A stretch of 14,746 bases of DNA from Halieaceae bacterium (GTDB taxonomy: Bacteria > Pseudomonadota > Gammaproteobacteria > Pseudomonadales > Halieaceae): positions 1-14,746 of the forward strand of contig WTHO01000282.1 of assembly GCA_011523115.1 (NCBI GenBank). Reading direction: 5' to 3'. This document shows, in pieces, positions 13,354 to 14,746 of the stretch. Position 1 is the stretch's first letter. Every line of letters begins with the position of its first letter. The position numbers were made by a program, and so were the translations under genes. The notes under the pieces were generated by a model, which saw nothing but the letters and a program-made list of their open reading frames with translations, was not told the origin of the DNA and did not search any database.

Positions 13354-14746
13354 ATGGGTAAGATCATCGGTATCGACCTGGGCACCACCAACAGCTGCGT
13401 GTCTGTTCTGGAGAGCGGGAAGCCCAGGGTCATTGAAAACGCTGAGGGCGGCCGGACAACGCCATCCATCGTCGCCTACACAGACGACAACGAAATTTTG
13501 GTGGGCCAGTCGGCCAAGCGGCAAGCCGTTACCAATCCAACCAACACCTTGTTCGCGGTGAAGCGGCTCATCGGTCGTCGCTTCGAGGACGATGTGGTCC
13601 AGAAGGACATCAAGATGGTGCCCTATCAGATCGTCAAGGCTGAAAGCGGTGACGCGTGGGTACAGGTCAATGATGACAAGATGGCGCCGCCGCAGGTTTC
13701 AGCCGAAGTCCTGCGCAAAATGAAGAAGACCGCGGAGGAGTACCTCGGCGAAACGGTGACTGAGGCGGTGATCACAGTACCGGCATACTTCAATGATTCG
13801 CAGCGGCAGGCCACCAAAGATGCGGGTCGGATCGCGGGTCTTGAGGTCAAGCGGATTATCAATGAGCCCACCGCGGCGGCGCTTGCTTATGGCATGGACA
13901 AAGCCCAGGGCGATCGCACTGTCGCTGTCTACGATTTGGGTGGCGGCACCTTTGACATCTCTATCATTGAAATTGCAGAGGTTGATGGAGAGCATCAGTT
14001 TGAGGTCCTGGCCACTAACGGTGACACGTTCCTCGGCGGTGAGGACTTTGACCTTCGGCTGATTGAATTTCTCGCCGATGAGTTCAAGAAGGAAAACAGC
14101 ATCGATCTGCACAACGATCCGTTGGCTCTGCAGCGGCTTAAAGAGGCTGCTGAGAAGGCCAAAATCGAGTTGTCCAGCTCGCAGCAGACCGAGGTGAATC
14201 TGCCCTACATCACTGCGGATGCCACCGGACCCAAACACCTGGTTGTGAAGTTGAGCCGTTCGAAATTGGAGGGCTTGGTGGAAGATCTGGTAAAGCGGTC
14301 GCTCGAGCCTGTAAAGATCGCGCTGGACGATGCGGGTTTATCTCCGGCGGAGGTGCACGACGTTATTTTGGTGGGCGGCCAGACGCGAATGCCGATGGTG
14401 CAATCGGCCGTTGCCGAGTTCTTCGGTAAAGAGGCGCGGAAGGATGTGAACCCCGACGAGGCGGTAGCAATGGGTGCCTCGATTCAAGGGGCGGTGCTCG
14501 CGGGCGACGTCAAGGATGTTCTGCTACTGGACGTCACGCCATTGACATTGGGTATCGAGACAATGGGTAGCGTCGCAACGCCGTTGATTGAGAAAAACAC
14601 CACTATCCCGACCAAGAAATCGCAGGTGTTCTCAACCGCTGAGGACAACCAGACGGCGGTAACCATTCATGTCGTGCAGGGTGAGCGCAAACAGGCAACA
14701 CAGAACAAGTCTCTGGGGCGCTTTGATTTGGCGGATATTCCGCCCG
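13354..14746 (+). CDS. dnaK: Chaperone protein DnaK (Hsp70), partial: C-terminus beyond right edge
   Basis: The first 464 of about 640 residues of the ATP-driven chaperone. Visible: phosphate-1 motif GIDLGTTNS at 6-14, catalytic K70 in [27 protein letters not shown], phosphate-2 DLGGGTFD with T199, the adenosine motif VGGQTRMP, the hydrophobic linker DVLLLDV at about 388-394, and the start of the substrate-binding domain ([27 protein letters not shown]). K70 and T199 fall at the same numbers as in E. coli DnaK, so no insertion precedes them and the subclass is the proteobacterial long form. ATG 13354 has AGGAGA about 7 nt upstream. grpE lies 108 bp upstream; dnaJ would be expected after the window. 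Confidence 0.98.
   Translation, partial: MGKIIGIDLGTTNSCVSVLESGKPRVIENAEGGRTTPSIVAYTDDNEILVGQSAKRQAVTNPTNTLFAVKRLIGRRFEDDVVQKDIKMVPYQIVKAESGDAWVQVNDDKMAPPQVSAEVLRKMKKTAEEYLGETVTEAVITVPAYFNDSQRQATKDAGRIAGLEVKRIINEPTAAALAYGMDKAQGDRTVAVYDLGGGTFDISIIEIAEVDGEHQFEVLATNGDTFLGGEDFDLRLIEFLADEFKKENSIDLHNDPLALQRLKEAAEKAKIELSSSQQTEVNLPYITADATGPKHLVVKLSRSKLEGLVEDLVKRSLEPVKIALDDAGLSPAEVHDVILVGGQTRMPMVQSAVAEFFGKEARKDVNPDEAVAMGASIQGAVLAGDVKDVLLLDVTPLTLGIETMGSVATPLIEKNTTIPTKKSQVFSTAEDNQTAVTIHVVQGERKQATQNKSLGRFDLADIPP

Noticed and set aside
1..14746. CRISPR arrays, tRNA or rRNA genes, insertion sequences, integrases, attachment sites
   Set aside because: I saw no spaced direct repeats, tRNA-like folds, transposase or integrase frames in any part of the window.

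Overview
The window looks like the chromosome of an aerobic marine gammaproteobacterium. Codon use is moderately GC-rich. The order ratA-rnfH-bamE-fur-recN-(hrcA)-grpE-dnaK is a typical gammaproteobacterial backbone, the Fur protein is of the Pseudomonas type, and a trifunctional propionyl-CoA synthase is present. A member of the OM60/NOR5 (Halieaceae)-like group is my best guess; this is inference, as no rRNA or taxonomic marker lies in the window. GTG starts are frequent: five of the thirteen main genes are assigned one.

Layout. (1) 1-4268, minus: the first 1422 residues of a giant fused enzyme (acyl-CoA synthetase + enoyl-CoA hydratase + enoyl-CoA reductase), recognised as propionyl-CoA synthase; its C-terminus lies beyond base 1. 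(2) 4269-4648: a 380-bp intergenic region between divergent genes, with one near-palindrome that may be an operator. (3) 4649-5907, plus: a MOSC-domain protein coupled by a 4-base overlap to a TauE/SafE-type exporter. (4) 5908-6393, minus: smpB, with its stop directly abutting the exporter's stop. (5) 6480-7793, plus: a divergent sodium:neurotransmitter-symporter-family transporter that contains a perfect 13-bp inverted repeat in its coding sequence. (6) 7842-8626, plus: ratA and rnfH, overlapping by ATGA. (7) 8587-8976, minus: bamE, overlapping the end of rnfH by 40 bp. (8) 9047-9466, plus: fur; 9463-11121, minus: recN; these two share a CTAG at their stops. (9) 11231 to the right edge, plus: a possible 32-codon leader ORF, then hrcA, grpE and the start of dnaK.

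How the genes work together. Pcs turns 3-hydroxypropionate into propionyl-CoA, so the cell can probably assimilate 3-hydroxypropionate or run part of the 3-hydroxypropionate route. The middle block is housekeeping: trans-translation (SmpB), outer-membrane assembly (BamE), iron control (Fur) and DNA repair (RecN). The right block is the Hsp70 system. grpE and dnaK each have a good sigma-32-type promoter of their own, although the cluster also carries the HrcA repressor and no CIRCE operator is visible. Three consecutive convergent gene pairs have no spacer, so the middle of the window is unusually compact.
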